Made by a program: the position numbers and the translations under genes
Origin: an uncultured Pirellula sp.
GTDB lineage: Bacteria; Planctomycetota; Planctomycetia; Pirellulales; Pirellulaceae
Assembly (NCBI GenBank): GCA_903858115.1
Contig: CAIOHR010000380.1
Coordinates: 186,001 to 250,000 of the forward strand
Direction: 5' to 3'
Length of the DNA: 64,000 nt
In this document: positions 43,783 through 53,722 of the stretch, one piece after another
How the letters are laid out: each line of letters begins with the position of its first letter
Position numbering within the stretch: position 1 is the stretch's first letter
Notes under the pieces: model-generated
Seen by the model: the letters and a program-made list of their open reading frames with translations, nothing else
Databases searched by the model: none
Told to the model about the DNA's origin: nothing

Positions 43783-46092
43783 ATGAGACCTTACTTCGCC
43801 GTTTTATACGATAGCTTCCTCGAATCCGTAAAGTCGAAAGTCCTTTGGATTCTTATGGGGGCGTGGACGATTGTTTTAGCTGGTCTATTTCCTTTATCGT
43901 TGACATCGGGGGAAAGTTACAAGATTGCTCGTCGTAATTTTGCAGGAGAAAGCAGCGCTAAATCTATCATGGACAAGTTAGCGTTAGCATCCTCAGGTAA
44001 GGGGAGTCGATCGCACCAAGCAGTGTACAACAATTTGTCGACGAACTTTCAATCGCTGTTAAAGCAAAGGCAAGACAATAATCGCAAGATATCGATTGGG
44101 CTACTCATCGATGCTTTGAACCAAGTGCTAGCAGCTAAAGATCTTTATGACAAAGAAGCTTGGCCCACGGCAGAACGCAGAAAAGAGATCAAAGAACTTC
44201 TAGATAAGACGGAGCGGAGCGATGTTGAAACAGAAAAACTGAATCGAAAACTACTTGATCTCGCGTTCCCAAACGTACTGACATCGACGGATGGACAAGC
44301 AACGTGGTTTACCTATTTGGGAATTAAGTTGGGGCAGCCTCTTCCGTTGTCACTGGATTCGATGCGTCCGTTTATAGAAAAAGGTTTTTTTCCATTAGTG
44401 ATGCGTGTCGGGTTGGGCATCATTGCGATGCTTATCGCTATTGTCATTACAAGCTCGATGATCCCAGACATGTTTCAGGCGGGCTCATTGCATCTTTTAC
44501 TCAGTAAACCTATTTCTAGAAGCCTGCTGTTCCTAACGAAATTTGCGGGTGGTTGCATTTTTGTAGGTATCAACATTGTCTACCTATTGTCGGGCCTTTA
44601 CCTATACGCTGGCGTCCAGCTCCAAATTTGGAACGAGGGGATTCTATGGTGCATACCTCTGTTTGTATTTATGTTTATGGTCTATTACGCAGTATCCTCG
44701 CTCGCAGGGCTCATTTGGAAAAATCCAATCATTTGTGTCGTTGTGACTGCTGTCTTCTGGGGGGTGTGTTTTACGATTGGATTGATTCAGTTCTTCTTCA
44801 ATATTTCACTCAACCTCCAGCAGCAAACGCAGAAGATTTACGCGATCAACGACACAATTCTTACCGTGAATCAACAGGGGAACATCTACTACTGGAACCC
44901 TAGCGACCGAAGTATGCAGATTGCCTATGGAAATGGGGATGGACTCCAAGTACTTGGACCGGTTTGGATTGAGAAGCAGAAAGCTGTCTACTTTGGGAAA
45001 TCGATGAAAACACCCTTCGGGATGGGTAGAAAACAAGATGTTCGGCTCGATTTTGCGAGAACTCCGGACTTGGCAGATCCAACGGATACCACGTTTACGT
45101 CGAAACCGTGGGAAGACAGCAGGCTAGATAGTGGTCCAGAGATGCCAGCGGGACCGCGGCAAATGATTCGTTGGAAGGACACCCTTGCTGTATTCAATGA
45201 AGACGGCCTCTTCGAATTCGACGCAGATTCCACTAACGATGATAGGCAGTTTGCTGGTGTCAGTTCGGTCTTGAAGTCGTTTGGGTTGAATAACGACAAA
45301 GCACTTACCGGTTTCAATCCGATCCTCAAATCGGAGTTCCCCAAGCCATCAGACCTTAGTATCTCTCCAACTTTTCAAACGATCGTGGCCTTCCGAAAAG
45401 GGGAGTTGGTTGGTTGGAAACCGATGGAAGAGTCCATGTCAGAATCCGGCAGTCTACCGCTCGGATTCGACAAAGATATGGTAGCCGTCGTGGGTTGCAA
45501 TGATCGTATTGCCATTGTCTGTCCCAACGGTAAGCCGCCTATGATTGTGGATATCGGTGAAATGAAGATCATCAGAACGATGGATGAGATCGGTCCCAAA
45601 TCGGTGAAGCAAGTGATAGCCGATAAAAATGACAATTTAGTAGTGCTCGATCGAGATGGCAGCGTTTGGGTAACGAAAAATGGAGAACCAGCAACCAAGC
45701 CATCTTTAAGCGGGCAGGGAAGTGCGTTAGCACTGCATTTTACGAACGATAACGATTTGTGGGTTGCGCATACGATCAAGAACGCGGACTGCTGGAATTT
45801 AAGCGAGCAGAAAGTGACGAAGTCCATTCGTCCGAAGCTGAGTGTGCTGGAGATAGTGTATCGCTACCTTGTGAACCCATTTTACTTGGTAAACCCTAAG
45901 CCGGCTGCAGTTAACGAAACAATCGAATATATGCTTCAAAAACCCGGCAACAAGTCGATTGCTTTGGATCGAGCTGATCTCGAAAATCCGAAGGAAGAAC
46001 TGGACCCATGGCAGCCAATTTGGAGCAATACGGCTTTTGTGATCGTCATGCTCGCGGTCTGCTGTTGGTACCTCTATCGACAAGATTTGTAA
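43783..46092 (+). CDS. ABC-2 type permease with a large propeller-like extracytoplasmic or cytoplasmic insert
   Basis: A 769-residue membrane protein. TM1 is at about residues 20-40 (SKVLWILMGAWTIVLAGLFP), followed by a helical soluble stretch, then five or so TM segments between 205 and 345 (VGLGIIAMLIAIVITSSMIP, IFVGINIVYLLSGLYLYAGV, CVVVTAVFWGVCFTIGLIQF). Residues 350-690 carry repeated short beta-like units (TILTVNQQGNIYYWNPSD, LAVFNEDGLFEFDADS, IAIVCPNGKPPMIVDIG, LVVLDRDGSVWVTKNG) resembling propeller blades. A final TM (FVIVMLAVCCWYLYRQDL) ends the chain. ABC-2 permeases normally have no such domain, so it may sense or bind a ligand. It forms one transporter with the ATPase gene upstream. 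Confidence 0.75.
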   Translation: MRPYFAVLYDSFLESVKSKVLWILMGAWTIVLAGLFPLSLTSGESYKIARRNFAGESSAKSIMDKLALASSGKGSRSHQAVYNNLSTNFQSLLKQRQDNNRKISIGLLIDALNQVLAAKDLYDKEAWPTAERRKEIKELLDKTERSDVETEKLNRKLLDLAFPNVLTSTDGQATWFTYLGIKLGQPLPLSLDSMRPFIEKGFFPLVMRVGLGIIAMLIAIVITSSMIPDMFQAGSLHLLLSKPISRSLLFLTKFAGGCIFVGINIVYLLSGLYLYAGVQLQIWNEGILWCIPLFVFMFMVYYAVSSLAGLIWKNPIICVVVTAVFWGVCFTIGLIQFFFNISLNLQQQTQKIYAINDTILTVNQQGNIYYWNPSDRSMQIAYGNGDGLQVLGPVWIEKQKAVYFGKSMKTPFGMGRKQDVRLDFARTPDLADPTDTTFTSKPWEDSRLDSGPEMPAGPRQMIRWKDTLAVFNEDGLFEFDADSTNDDRQFAGVSSVLKSFGLNNDKALTGFNPILKSEFPKPSDLSISPTFQTIVAFRKGELVGWKPMEESMSESGSLPLGFDKDMVAVVGCNDRIAIVCPNGKPPMIVDIGEMKIIRTMDEIGPKSVKQVIADKNDNLVVLDRDGSVWVTKNGEPATKPSLSGQGSALALHFTNDNDLWVAHTIKNADCWNLSEQKVTKSIRPKLSVLEIVYRYLVNPFYLVNPKPAAVNETIEYMLQKPGNKSIALDRADLENPKEELDPWQPIWSNTAFVIVMLAVCCWYLYRQDL

Positions 46093-46446
46093 CAACAAAT
46101 TGCACCCCCAAAGTGAATGGAAGAGTTTTCCGAGTCGCCCCCATCGGTCCCGGTTCGCTCCGCCGGTACTGTTGAAAGATTCAATGGCGATATCGAATGT
46201 TCAACGTGGTAGAGTACACGGGCTTCGCGCAGATAGCGTTAAGCTTCTTTGCCATCGAGGTCCTCGAACATTACGTCATTGATGGACGCTTCATGATCGA
46301 TCCACTGTGGGCTTCTCTTGCAGTTGCCGGTGGAACACAGTATTGAATATTGCGATCGCTGAAGCGTTACACCGAGATCCTTGACGTACAAGGCAGATAA
46401 AGAGCCAGTGTTTTCAGGATGAACCGCGTTGAAATTTTGCCATCGG
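46093..46446. other. Intergenic gap without recognisable gene
   Basis: About 350 bases between the ABC permease stop and the PAP2-like lipoprotein. No coding frame with convincing composition, no palindrome stronger than chance and no repeat family member was found. The promoter of the downstream gene is presumably in the last 100 bases. Confidence 0.5.
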
Positions 46447-47445
46447 ATGCACAACTTGAAGTCAACTGCAATTGCCTGCATTCTAGTCTGCTTCTTCTTT
46501 CTCGGATGTGCTCAAACAAAGTCTTTAAAGATCGGGGCTCCCACGACTAGCGAGAAAGAAAGCTATAAGGTTGTTTCGGTCTCACAGTCGTTGAATTTTG
46601 CACCATCGACCAGCATGGGAAAACGCGACTTAAATGCGACGGAAAGTGAACCCGAGCATGAATGGCTTTCCACGGAACATCGATTCGAACTTGGTGATCA
46701 GCTTGAGTCGATCGATGGTCCCAGGCCGCCAGATTCCTTGGGTGAGAAACTTCTCCGTGATCAAATGAGTTTTTACTCAAAAGAGTCGGGTGCTAATTTA
46801 CTGATGGCGTTTGGCGTGGGAGCATTGTTGGCAAACTCGGAAATGGACGGGAAGATCCAGAAGCATTTTCAAGTATCCGTGCGTGGAGGAAGGAGTGACG
46901 AATGGTTTGAGTTTTTGCGCGCGAACAAAGAGATCGGTAATGGAGTCTATACATTGCCAATCTTCGGCTCTTTGTGGTTAGCAAACACGTACATCGATGG
47001 CCCGGAAAGCTTTGAAACGGCTGGCGTCTGGGGAGAACGTTCGTTGCGAGCATTCTTGGTAGGAGCAGGTCCAGTTGTGATAGGACAGCGTTTGACGGGT
47101 GGATCACGGCCTGGTGAAACGGGGAATGGGTCCGATTGGTTTCCTTTTCGCGACAACAACGGCGTGAGCGGGCATGCCTTTATGTCTTCACTCCCGTTCA
47201 TCACCGCTGCCAAGATGACGGATGACCCTGTTCGCAAAACGCTGTTTTATGGAGGATCTTTGATCGGCCCCTTATCGAGAGTGAATGACAACGCTCACTA
47301 TCCATCGCAAATCGGACTTGGGTGGGCAATGGCATTCGTTGCCGCAAGTGCGGTACAGCACACTGACACAGGGAAACGAGGCTGGAGTATTGTACCCAAT
47401 TCATCACTAAACTCCTCTGGACTAGCTTTTCAATATCGTTGGTAG
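46447..47445 (+). CDS. PAP2-superfamily phosphatase-like lipoprotein
   Basis: A 332-residue protein (start 46447, MHNLKSTAIACILVCFFFLG followed by Cys, a loose lipobox ending in LGC). The C-terminal half has PAP2 landmarks: RLTGGSRPGE for the first motif, VSGHAFMSSLPFI for the PSGH motif, and SRVNDNAHYPSQIGLGW for SRxxxxxHxxxD. The last position is Gln instead of Asp, and the first motif is weak, so catalysis may be altered. Lipid phosphate or glycan-lipid phosphatases of this fold work at the membrane. It lies 270 bases before the Dab cluster on the same strand, in an ordinary intergenic gap. Confidence 0.72.
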   Translation: MHNLKSTAIACILVCFFFLGCAQTKSLKIGAPTTSEKESYKVVSVSQSLNFAPSTSMGKRDLNATESEPEHEWLSTEHRFELGDQLESIDGPRPPDSLGEKLLRDQMSFYSKESGANLLMAFGVGALLANSEMDGKIQKHFQVSVRGGRSDEWFEFLRANKEIGNGVYTLPIFGSLWLANTYIDGPESFETAGVWGERSLRAFLVGAGPVVIGQRLTGGSRPGETGNGSDWFPFRDNNGVSGHAFMSSLPFITAAKMTDDPVRKTLFYGGSLIGPLSRVNDNAHYPSQIGLGWAMAFVAASAVQHTDTGKRGWSIVPNSSLNSSGLAFQYRW

Positions 47446-47715
47446 TTCCGAATAGTCAGACTCGCTTGCCGACAAACAATGGATTCAGTAGTGCAACGGG
47501 CTAGCTCTTGAGACTGCAGGGGCGAAGTTGACTCATGTCGGTATTTTAGGCAGGCAATCAATCACCGTGTATCAAGACGCGGGGCGGATGTCGAAGCTTG
47601 CTTTTTTGTAATCTTTCTGGCCTGTAAGTAATAGTAAGGTTGTGCAATACTGAAAGTGGAATACCGCCCAAACCTTGAGAAAAGACTAGAAAAGCTGTCT
47701 GAGATGATGTCCTGA

Positions 47716-50700
47716 ATGATTGACACCCCATTGAACGCAACTGCGCCTGGAGACTCTGCGAGCCAGGATTTTTCGTCCATTCGCCACGCGATAGAACATG
47801 CAAAACACTATTTGCCGAGTCAGGGGCCGATTGCAGTTTTCATCCACCATAACACACTTCATGCTTTCGAAAGTCTGCCTTTTGACGAAGCCGTAATCGA
47901 CGGATTGCGGACTTATGGATCCCAGCCATACTGGCAAGAATCACGTTATCGCGACGAGATGTCTCGCGACAGGATTCAGCTCCAAGATTTACAAATAGTA
48001 TTGAAACGTGACCTCGGCGAGTCTGGCCTGCGGGAGATTGCGATTGGAACAACACGTTTCGATTTGCGCTACAACATGCTTCGTTACTCGCTTTCGGCTG
48101 GTAGCAATTCTGAGATTCGTTGGCTCATGGCGCAGAGCGATGCATTGGAGCAGTTCCAACCAGGCGTCGAACCGCAAGCGAGAAATGCGATTCTCGAAGC
48201 GACAAGGCACTGGATCATGCGTGATTTGCGATTGCATCTTGGCGATAGTTCGGCTGCCATCCCACCTGCCATTCGTTCTGTCTTTGATGAATTCCCTATT
48301 CGATCGATTGAATCTTGGAGCGATTCCACTTGGCAGCGTGTAACTCTCCAACTGCTATGGCGCATCTGTCAAAATGGAGTTCGAGGAACTCGAAAAATTG
48401 GGCATACTTTTCCTTCGATGTCGCGGCATCGTGATATTCTTTTGCGCCTTTGCAATTTTGATTGTGATGCTCAAGTTCATGAATTGCTGATTCGCTTTAC
48501 CTCCGCATTCCTGGATCAAGGGTTTGCTGGTTGGTCTATTCCTCAACGCGACGAGGGTTTCTACAAGTGTTTCTTATCCCTGTTTGGTGAGCCTTCCCCC
48601 TGGGCGGAGAACTGGCTACGCCCGATGCAAAAGCTCATCGCGGAGGAATGCAAACTGGTCCATTCACCGATGGAGTCGATTGCGAATTCGTTGAACAAGC
48701 TCGGTGTACCTGAAGAAAAACGAGATGATTTCATCAAGAAGACTCTTCTTGCACTACCAGGATGGACCGGCATGGTTCAACAGATGGCTTCCAATGCGAG
48801 CTGGACATTGCATCCCGCTCCGCATGACTCGTTAGAGGAATTCCTAGCAGTTCGACTGCTGCTCGATCGACTTTCCGCGACCCATTGCATACGAGAGTAC
48901 TTGCCTGAATTGGAGAAGTTAGCTGGCTTGTTCGAAATCGACGTTGTCGAACACGATGATCTTCGAGACCAATCGGTGCAACAGATTGCTTTTCATGTTT
49001 TTCAGCTGGCCCAGCGATTGCATTGGTCTCCGAGTGTTCTTCATGCTTGGACTGCAAGCGAGTGGCAAACAATCGTCGAGGAGATCGGGTTATTTGACGA
49101 TCTAGAACGGAGGAGAGTTCTTCATTTAGCCTATGAACATCGTTATCGGACGCAGATTTTGGATGCGGTCTCAGAACACTCGAAGCTACCGTTAAATATC
49201 CCCGCGAACGTTTCTTTCCAAGTCATAACATGTATTGATGATCGAGAAGAATCCTTCCGTCGTCATTTGGAAGAATTAGACCCCAATGTGGAAACGTTTG
49301 GTGCGGCGGGGTTCTTTTCGGTTCCGATGTATTTTCGCGGTGCTGCGGATGCGCATTTTATCCCGCTATGCCCGGTGATCATGGTTCCGAAAAACTATGT
49401 GGAAGAGGTCGGGCCTCTTTCTGCCAAACAAGCCGAAGATCGCCGAGCGCAAACGCGTCTCTTGATTGGGAAAGCATCCAAGTCGTTTCATCGAAGTAGC
49501 CGCAGTCTATTCAGCGGCGTATTGACCTCGATTTTTGGTTCGCTCAATGCATTCCCGTTGGTCGCACGAGTGTTGTTTCCGAGACTCACCGCTCAAATTC
49601 GATCAACGTTAGGAACGTTGGTTCGGCCTACCATTGCGACGCAATTGCGATTGGAGCGAGGAAGCGATTCTGTGGTAACAGAAAAGGGGGCGGAAGGATT
49701 TACGCTTGTCGAGATGGCCAACATGATTGAACGATTAACAGGCGATCTCGGCATCCAACAACGATTTGCTCCGCTGATCATTGTTTTTGGACACGGTTCT
49801 TCGAGCCTCAATAATCCTCACGAGTCCGCCTACAATTGTGGCGCTTGCGGCGGAGGGCAAGGTGGTCCGAATGCTAGGGCTGTGGCTCAAATGGCCAACG
49901 ATCCCCGCGTCAGAGCAATCCTCCGAGAACGAGGAGTCGTGATTCCAGATACGACGCTTTTCGTCGGAGGATTCCACAATACATGCGACGATTCAACTTC
50001 TTACTTTGATATAGATCGAATCCCGCCGAATCACGCTGAAAAGTTTGTGGCAGCGAGCGAGATCGTTGACAAGGCACGCAAGAGGAATGCCCATGAACGC
50101 TCGCGCCGCTTCTATTCGTTGGATATGAGATGTAGCGACGAGGAAGCTATCCGGCACGTGGAGCGACGTTCCGAAGATTTAGCTCAGGTTCGACCGGAGT
50201 ACAATCATGCAACGAACGCAGCGTGTTTCGTTGGACGTAGAGGACGCACGCGTGGTCTGTTCATGGATCGGAGATGTTTTCTTACGTCTTACGACCCAAC
50301 GACCGACGACGAAGTTACGACCATCCTAAATCGCATCATGCAAGCAGTAATACCGGTATGCGGAGGTATTTCCTTAGAGTATTACTTTTCGACGGTAGAT
50401 AATGTTGGCTACGGTTGTGGAACAAAGCTACCGCACAATATCACATCATTGATTGGCGTCATGGAGGGTGCCGCCAGCGATCTGCGAACTGGTTTGAGCC
50501 AACAGATGGTGGAGATTCATGAACCAGTCAGAATCCTCTTTATCGTCGAAGCCAAGCCTGAATCCATTGTGTCCATCATGGATCGAAATCCGCTGATCAG
50601 CACTTATATTCGAAATCATTGGGTACAAATCGCTACGCTGGATCCTCACTCCACCCGGATTCATCTGTTTCAGGGGGATCAGTTTGAACTCTATGAACCG

Positions 50701-50835
50701 GGCCCGCATGTTTTACCTACAGTTCAGGCTTCGCTCGATTGGTATCGCGGTTGGCGACAACCGCTAGGTTTTTCCAAGGTGGAGCCTCAGGCTGCTTTAT
50801 CGAGACCTAAGTCAGTGATGGAGGTTGGTTCTTGA
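47716..50835 (+). CDS. dabA: DabA-type inorganic carbon transporter subunit (DUF2309)
   Basis: A 1039-residue DUF2309 protein, the beta-carbonic-anhydrase-like subunit of the DAB pump that captures CO2 as bicarbonate in the cytoplasm. The zinc site is complete: C506 and D508 in TCIDDREESF, H693 in FGHGSSSLNNPHES and C708 in YNCGACGG; the H-to-C spacing (15) and C-to-D spacing (2) equal those of Halothiobacillus DabA. Other landmarks are PSQGPIAVFIHHNTLHAFE, AAGFFSVPMYFRG, NARAVAQMANDPRVRAILR and FMDRRCFLTSYDPT. It has no signal peptide. Its TGA overlaps the TTG start of the next gene, so translation is coupled to DabB. Heterotrophs also use DAB pumps to supply bicarbonate for carboxylations; no Rubisco or carboxysome genes are in view. 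Confidence 0.93.
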   Translation: MIDTPLNATAPGDSASQDFSSIRHAIEHAKHYLPSQGPIAVFIHHNTLHAFESLPFDEAVIDGLRTYGSQPYWQESRYRDEMSRDRIQLQDLQIVLKRDLGESGLREIAIGTTRFDLRYNMLRYSLSAGSNSEIRWLMAQSDALEQFQPGVEPQARNAILEATRHWIMRDLRLHLGDSSAAIPPAIRSVFDEFPIRSIESWSDSTWQRVTLQLLWRICQNGVRGTRKIGHTFPSMSRHRDILLRLCNFDCDAQVHELLIRFTSAFLDQGFAGWSIPQRDEGFYKCFLSLFGEPSPWAENWLRPMQKLIAEECKLVHSPMESIANSLNKLGVPEEKRDDFIKKTLLALPGWTGMVQQMASNASWTLHPAPHDSLEEFLAVRLLLDRLSATHCIREYLPELEKLAGLFEIDVVEHDDLRDQSVQQIAFHVFQLAQRLHWSPSVLHAWTASEWQTIVEEIGLFDDLERRRVLHLAYEHRYRTQILDAVSEHSKLPLNIPANVSFQVITCIDDREESFRRHLEELDPNVETFGAAGFFSVPMYFRGAADAHFIPLCPVIMVPKNYVEEVGPLSAKQAEDRRAQTRLLIGKASKSFHRSSRSLFSGVLTSIFGSLNAFPLVARVLFPRLTAQIRSTLGTLVRPTIATQLRLERGSDSVVTEKGAEGFTLVEMANMIERLTGDLGIQQRFAPLIIVFGHGSSSLNNPHESAYNCGACGGGQGGPNARAVAQMANDPRVRAILRERGVVIPDTTLFVGGFHNTCDDSTSYFDIDRIPPNHAEKFVAASEIVDKARKRNAHERSRRFYSLDMRCSDEEAIRHVERRSEDLAQVRPEYNHATNAACFVGRRGRTRGLFMDRRCFLTSYDPTTDDEVTTILNRIMQAVIPVCGGISLEYYFSTVDNVGYGCGTKLPHNITSLIGVMEGAASDLRTGLSQQMVEIHEPVRILFIVEAKPESIVSIMDRNPLISTYIRNHWVQIATLDPHSTRIHLFQGDQFELYEPGPHVLPTVQASLDWYRGWRQPLGFSKVEPQAALSRPKSVMEVGS

Positions 50836-52220
50836 ACGTTGCATTATGGACTCAAATCTTTGGTGTTGTCGCCGTTTTATGTCCAGCCATACTGCTTTTG
50901 CTTTTTGGGTTTCGACTGCTTATCAATAGACCAATGAGCGAGTTAGTTGTCGGTCGTTGTTTGAAAGTAGCGGTCGGAATGAGTTTGGTCAGTTCTTTGG
51001 TTGTTTTAGTGATCATGCTGGCGACCGGTTCGCGCCGAGAGTTCATCGACTTTGGCGATATGGTCGCAATCCATGATGTCCATTTCCACTTTCATATGAA
51101 GTTTGTTTTTGATCGGCTAAGTGTGCCGATGGTCATTCTTTCCTTCGTCCTGTGCGGAACCGTGGGCTCGTTTGGGTTGAGCTATCTTCACCGTGATGCT
51201 GGCTTTCAACGTTTCTTCGCCTGCTTTGCAATGTTCTTGACAGGCATGACCTTTGCGTCCCTTGCCGGAACGATAGAAACGTTGTTTCTTGGCTGGGAGC
51301 TCGTTGGACTCTCCTCTGCCCTTTTGGTTGCATACTTCCATGAACGTTCCGCGCCGGTTGCTAACGGATTGCGAGTTTGGTCAGTGTATCGACTTGCGGA
51401 TGCAGCCTTTTTGGCTGCTGCGATTGCACTGCATCATCAGACGGGCGGAGGAGATTTCGGTGTTTTGATGGGAGATGAACCCTGGCCAGCAGGCACCGCT
51501 TCTCTAAGCAGCGGTACATCACTGCTTGTTGGTACATTTCTTTTGATTGCGGCCGCCGGGAAATCTGGATTGGTGCCATTTTCCGGATGGCTTCCACGTG
51601 CCATGGAAGGCCCTACACCGTCGAGTGCCATCTTTTACGGGGCGCTGTCTGTGCACCTTGGTGCTTTCCTTTTGCTTCGAGTTAGCCCAATCCTCAATCA
51701 GTCGACATTGCTTTGTGCCATGGTCGTCACTCTAGGATTTGTATCCGCCGTGTTTGCGGCTTTAGCAGGACGTGTACAAACGGATATCAAGAGCGCGCTC
51801 GCATTCGCTTCCCTTACCCAAGTGAGCATCATCGTCGTTGAAATTGGATTGGGCCTTCAATATTTGGCTCTCGTCCACTTGATCGGTCATGCTTGTATGC
51901 GTTCCTTACAATTGCTTCGCGCCCCAACGCTGCTTCGAGATTACAAAACGATGGAGAATGCGATCGGGGAATCGCTTGATCATGAATTGCCTAAGATCTT
52001 TGCTTGGCTGGGTGTTTCTACGCAACGAAGACTTTACCGAGGGGCGATGGAGCGAGGATACATGGACTCCATCTTGGATGAAATCATAGTGAATCCTCTC
52101 TGTCGATTGTTCTCGACCTTCAATCGCTGGGAGCAATCATGGACCCGTTGGTTGAACGGATCGAAGAAGCAGTCTTTGTCTACGCCATTGCCGCTGGGAT
52201 CAAAATTGAACGATGAATGA
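50832..52220 (+). CDS. dabB: DabB-type NuoL-like membrane subunit
   Basis: A 462-residue polytopic protein of the proton-pumping antiporter-like family (NuoL/MrpA-type). The TTG start at 50832 overlaps the dabA stop. The key pump residues of the first half are visible: Glu in ETLFLGWELVGLSSALLV and Lys in AAAGKSGLVPFSGWLP, then GPTPSSAIFYGALSVH. In the second half DIKSALAFASLTQVSI and HLIGHACMRSLQLL follow, where the usual Lys of the HAFFKALLF motif is Arg. In characterised DAB systems this subunit couples proton flow to DabA. It overlaps the next Nuo-like gene by 8 bases. Confidence 0.88.
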   Translation: MNVALWTQIFGVVAVLCPAILLLLFGFRLLINRPMSELVVGRCLKVAVGMSLVSSLVVLVIMLATGSRREFIDFGDMVAIHDVHFHFHMKFVFDRLSVPMVILSFVLCGTVGSFGLSYLHRDAGFQRFFACFAMFLTGMTFASLAGTIETLFLGWELVGLSSALLVAYFHERSAPVANGLRVWSVYRLADAAFLAAAIALHHQTGGGDFGVLMGDEPWPAGTASLSSGTSLLVGTFLLIAAAGKSGLVPFSGWLPRAMEGPTPSSAIFYGALSVHLGAFLLLRVSPILNQSTLLCAMVVTLGFVSAVFAALAGRVQTDIKSALAFASLTQVSIIVVEIGLGLQYLALVHLIGHACMRSLQLLRAPTLLRDYKTMENAIGESLDHELPKIFAWLGVSTQRRLYRGAMERGYMDSILDEIIVNPLCRLFSTFNRWEQSWTRWLNGSKKQSLSTPLPLGSKLNDE

Positions 52221-53625
52221 ATTGCATTTGCCATGGCTTGAGCTTTGCATACTCTTCCCTGCGTTGGCTGCATTATGGGTAGGGCGCATTCGCGATGAAT
52301 CTCAATCACGTTCCGCGGGACTCGCGGCGGCAGGCATAACCCTGTTTCTGGCGATTGCAGGTTGGATCGATTTTGAATCCCTTTTCTCGTTTGAAGCTCA
52401 CGACCATTGGGATGTTGTCAAGTATCTGATCGGACGAGATGAATTTGTCATCGATAAACTCAACGCTCCACTTTTGCCGCTGACGGCGTTGCTTTACTTT
52501 TTGACGATGCTCGCGACACCAAGAGTCAAACTCGGCAAGTTTTCGTTTGGACTGGCATTATTCTCGCTTTCATCGACGCTCGCGGTGCTGAGTTGCAAGG
52601 AAACCTGGATGCTCTTAGCGTTGATCGGGGTCAATGCAATTCCTATGTACATTGATTTGCGGAGTCGTCAGAAACCGACGCGTGTCTTTGTCTTTCACAT
52701 CGGTTTATCGATGCTTTTGATGATCGCTGGAGCGGCAATCTATCAATCGTCGACGACGGACGCGGGAAGAGGTACTGGTATCGTGATGTTGGTCGCTGCT
52801 GTATTGATTCGAAGCGGTTGCTCTCCATTGCATTGCTGGATCGCGGACTTATTTGAACAAGCGGCTTTCGGGAATGCGCTTCTGTTTATAACTCCTCTCG
52901 TCGGCGCTTATGCAACGATGAGATTGGTATTACCAATCGCGCCGGATTGGGCTTTGCGAAGTATTGCAGTTCTCTCATTGGCAACGGCTCTTTACGCGTC
53001 ATGCATGACGTTAGTTCAAGTCGATTCTCGACGGTTTTTTTGCTTTCTCTTCCTTAGTCACTCAGCGTTAGTACTCGTTGGATTGGAGACAACAACACCG
53101 ATCGGACTCACAGGAGCTTTGTGCGTCTGGTTTTCGGTTGCTCTGTCCCTAACAGGCCTTGGGCTTACCCTACGATGCGTTGAAGCAAGAACGGGGCCGC
53201 TTGCATTGGATCGGTATCATGGAATGTATTCTCACATGCCCCATTTGGCAGGTTTTTTTCTTTTGACAGGTTTGTCAGCGATCGGATTTCCCTGCACAAT
53301 CGGTTTCACGGGTACGGAGTTACTCGTCGAAGCTGCCCTAGACTTCTCACCGTGGGTAGGAGGAGTTGTTGTTCTATCCACTGCGCTGAATAGCATTGCC
53401 ATTCTCCGCGCTTACTTTCGCATTTTCACAGGAACCACTCATCACTCAACCATCCCGCTTGGGACGATCCCCTCGGAACGTATTGCCATTATGACATTCT
53501 CGATACTGTTGATCGGGGCAGGTTTGTGGCCTCAGCCGGGTGTTCACTCGCGATTTGATGCCGCTATCGAATTGCTAGGCCATCGTGATGTCACGAAACA
53601 GCCAGCAGTAGAGTCAGCTAACTGA
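52213..53625 (+). CDS. Second Nuo-like membrane subunit of the Dab cluster
   Basis: A 470-residue polytopic protein related to NuoM/NuoL antiporter-like subunits. Segments such as FLFLSHSALVLVGLET, LAGFFLLTGLSAIGFPCTIG and FTGTELLVEAAL match the C-terminal half of NuoM-type proteins. At the place of the pump Glu (WEL.LVPMY in NuoM) it has IGVNAIPMY, so the Glu appears to be Gly. Where NuoM has a conserved Lys before the PxHxW motif it reads LIRSGCSPLHCWIADLFEQA, with Arg. It may be a structural or regulatory partner of DabB rather than a pump. It is co-translated with dabB (ATG overlaps the stop). The described minimal DAB has one DabB only. Confidence 0.72.
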   Translation: MNELHLPWLELCILFPALAALWVGRIRDESQSRSAGLAAAGITLFLAIAGWIDFESLFSFEAHDHWDVVKYLIGRDEFVIDKLNAPLLPLTALLYFLTMLATPRVKLGKFSFGLALFSLSSTLAVLSCKETWMLLALIGVNAIPMYIDLRSRQKPTRVFVFHIGLSMLLMIAGAAIYQSSTTDAGRGTGIVMLVAAVLIRSGCSPLHCWIADLFEQAAFGNALLFITPLVGAYATMRLVLPIAPDWALRSIAVLSLATALYASCMTLVQVDSRRFFCFLFLSHSALVLVGLETTTPIGLTGALCVWFSVALSLTGLGLTLRCVEARTGPLALDRYHGMYSHMPHLAGFFLLTGLSAIGFPCTIGFTGTELLVEAALDFSPWVGGVVVLSTALNSIAILRAYFRIFTGTTHHSTIPLGTIPSERIAIMTFSILLIGAGLWPQPGVHSRFDAAIELLGHRDVTKQPAVESAN

Positions 53626-53722
53626 TTTGTAATGCGAACACATTCGCGAAAAGTCGATAATGCTTTTATACTCGGATGCCGAATCAAATGTCTAACTGTG
53701 TCTTTCTTTGCGAGTGCTACTC

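Noticed and set aside
47446-47715. Promoter or riboswitch ahead of dabA
   Set aside because: AT-rich stretches exist but no convincing -35/-10 pair or conserved fold could be picked out by eye.
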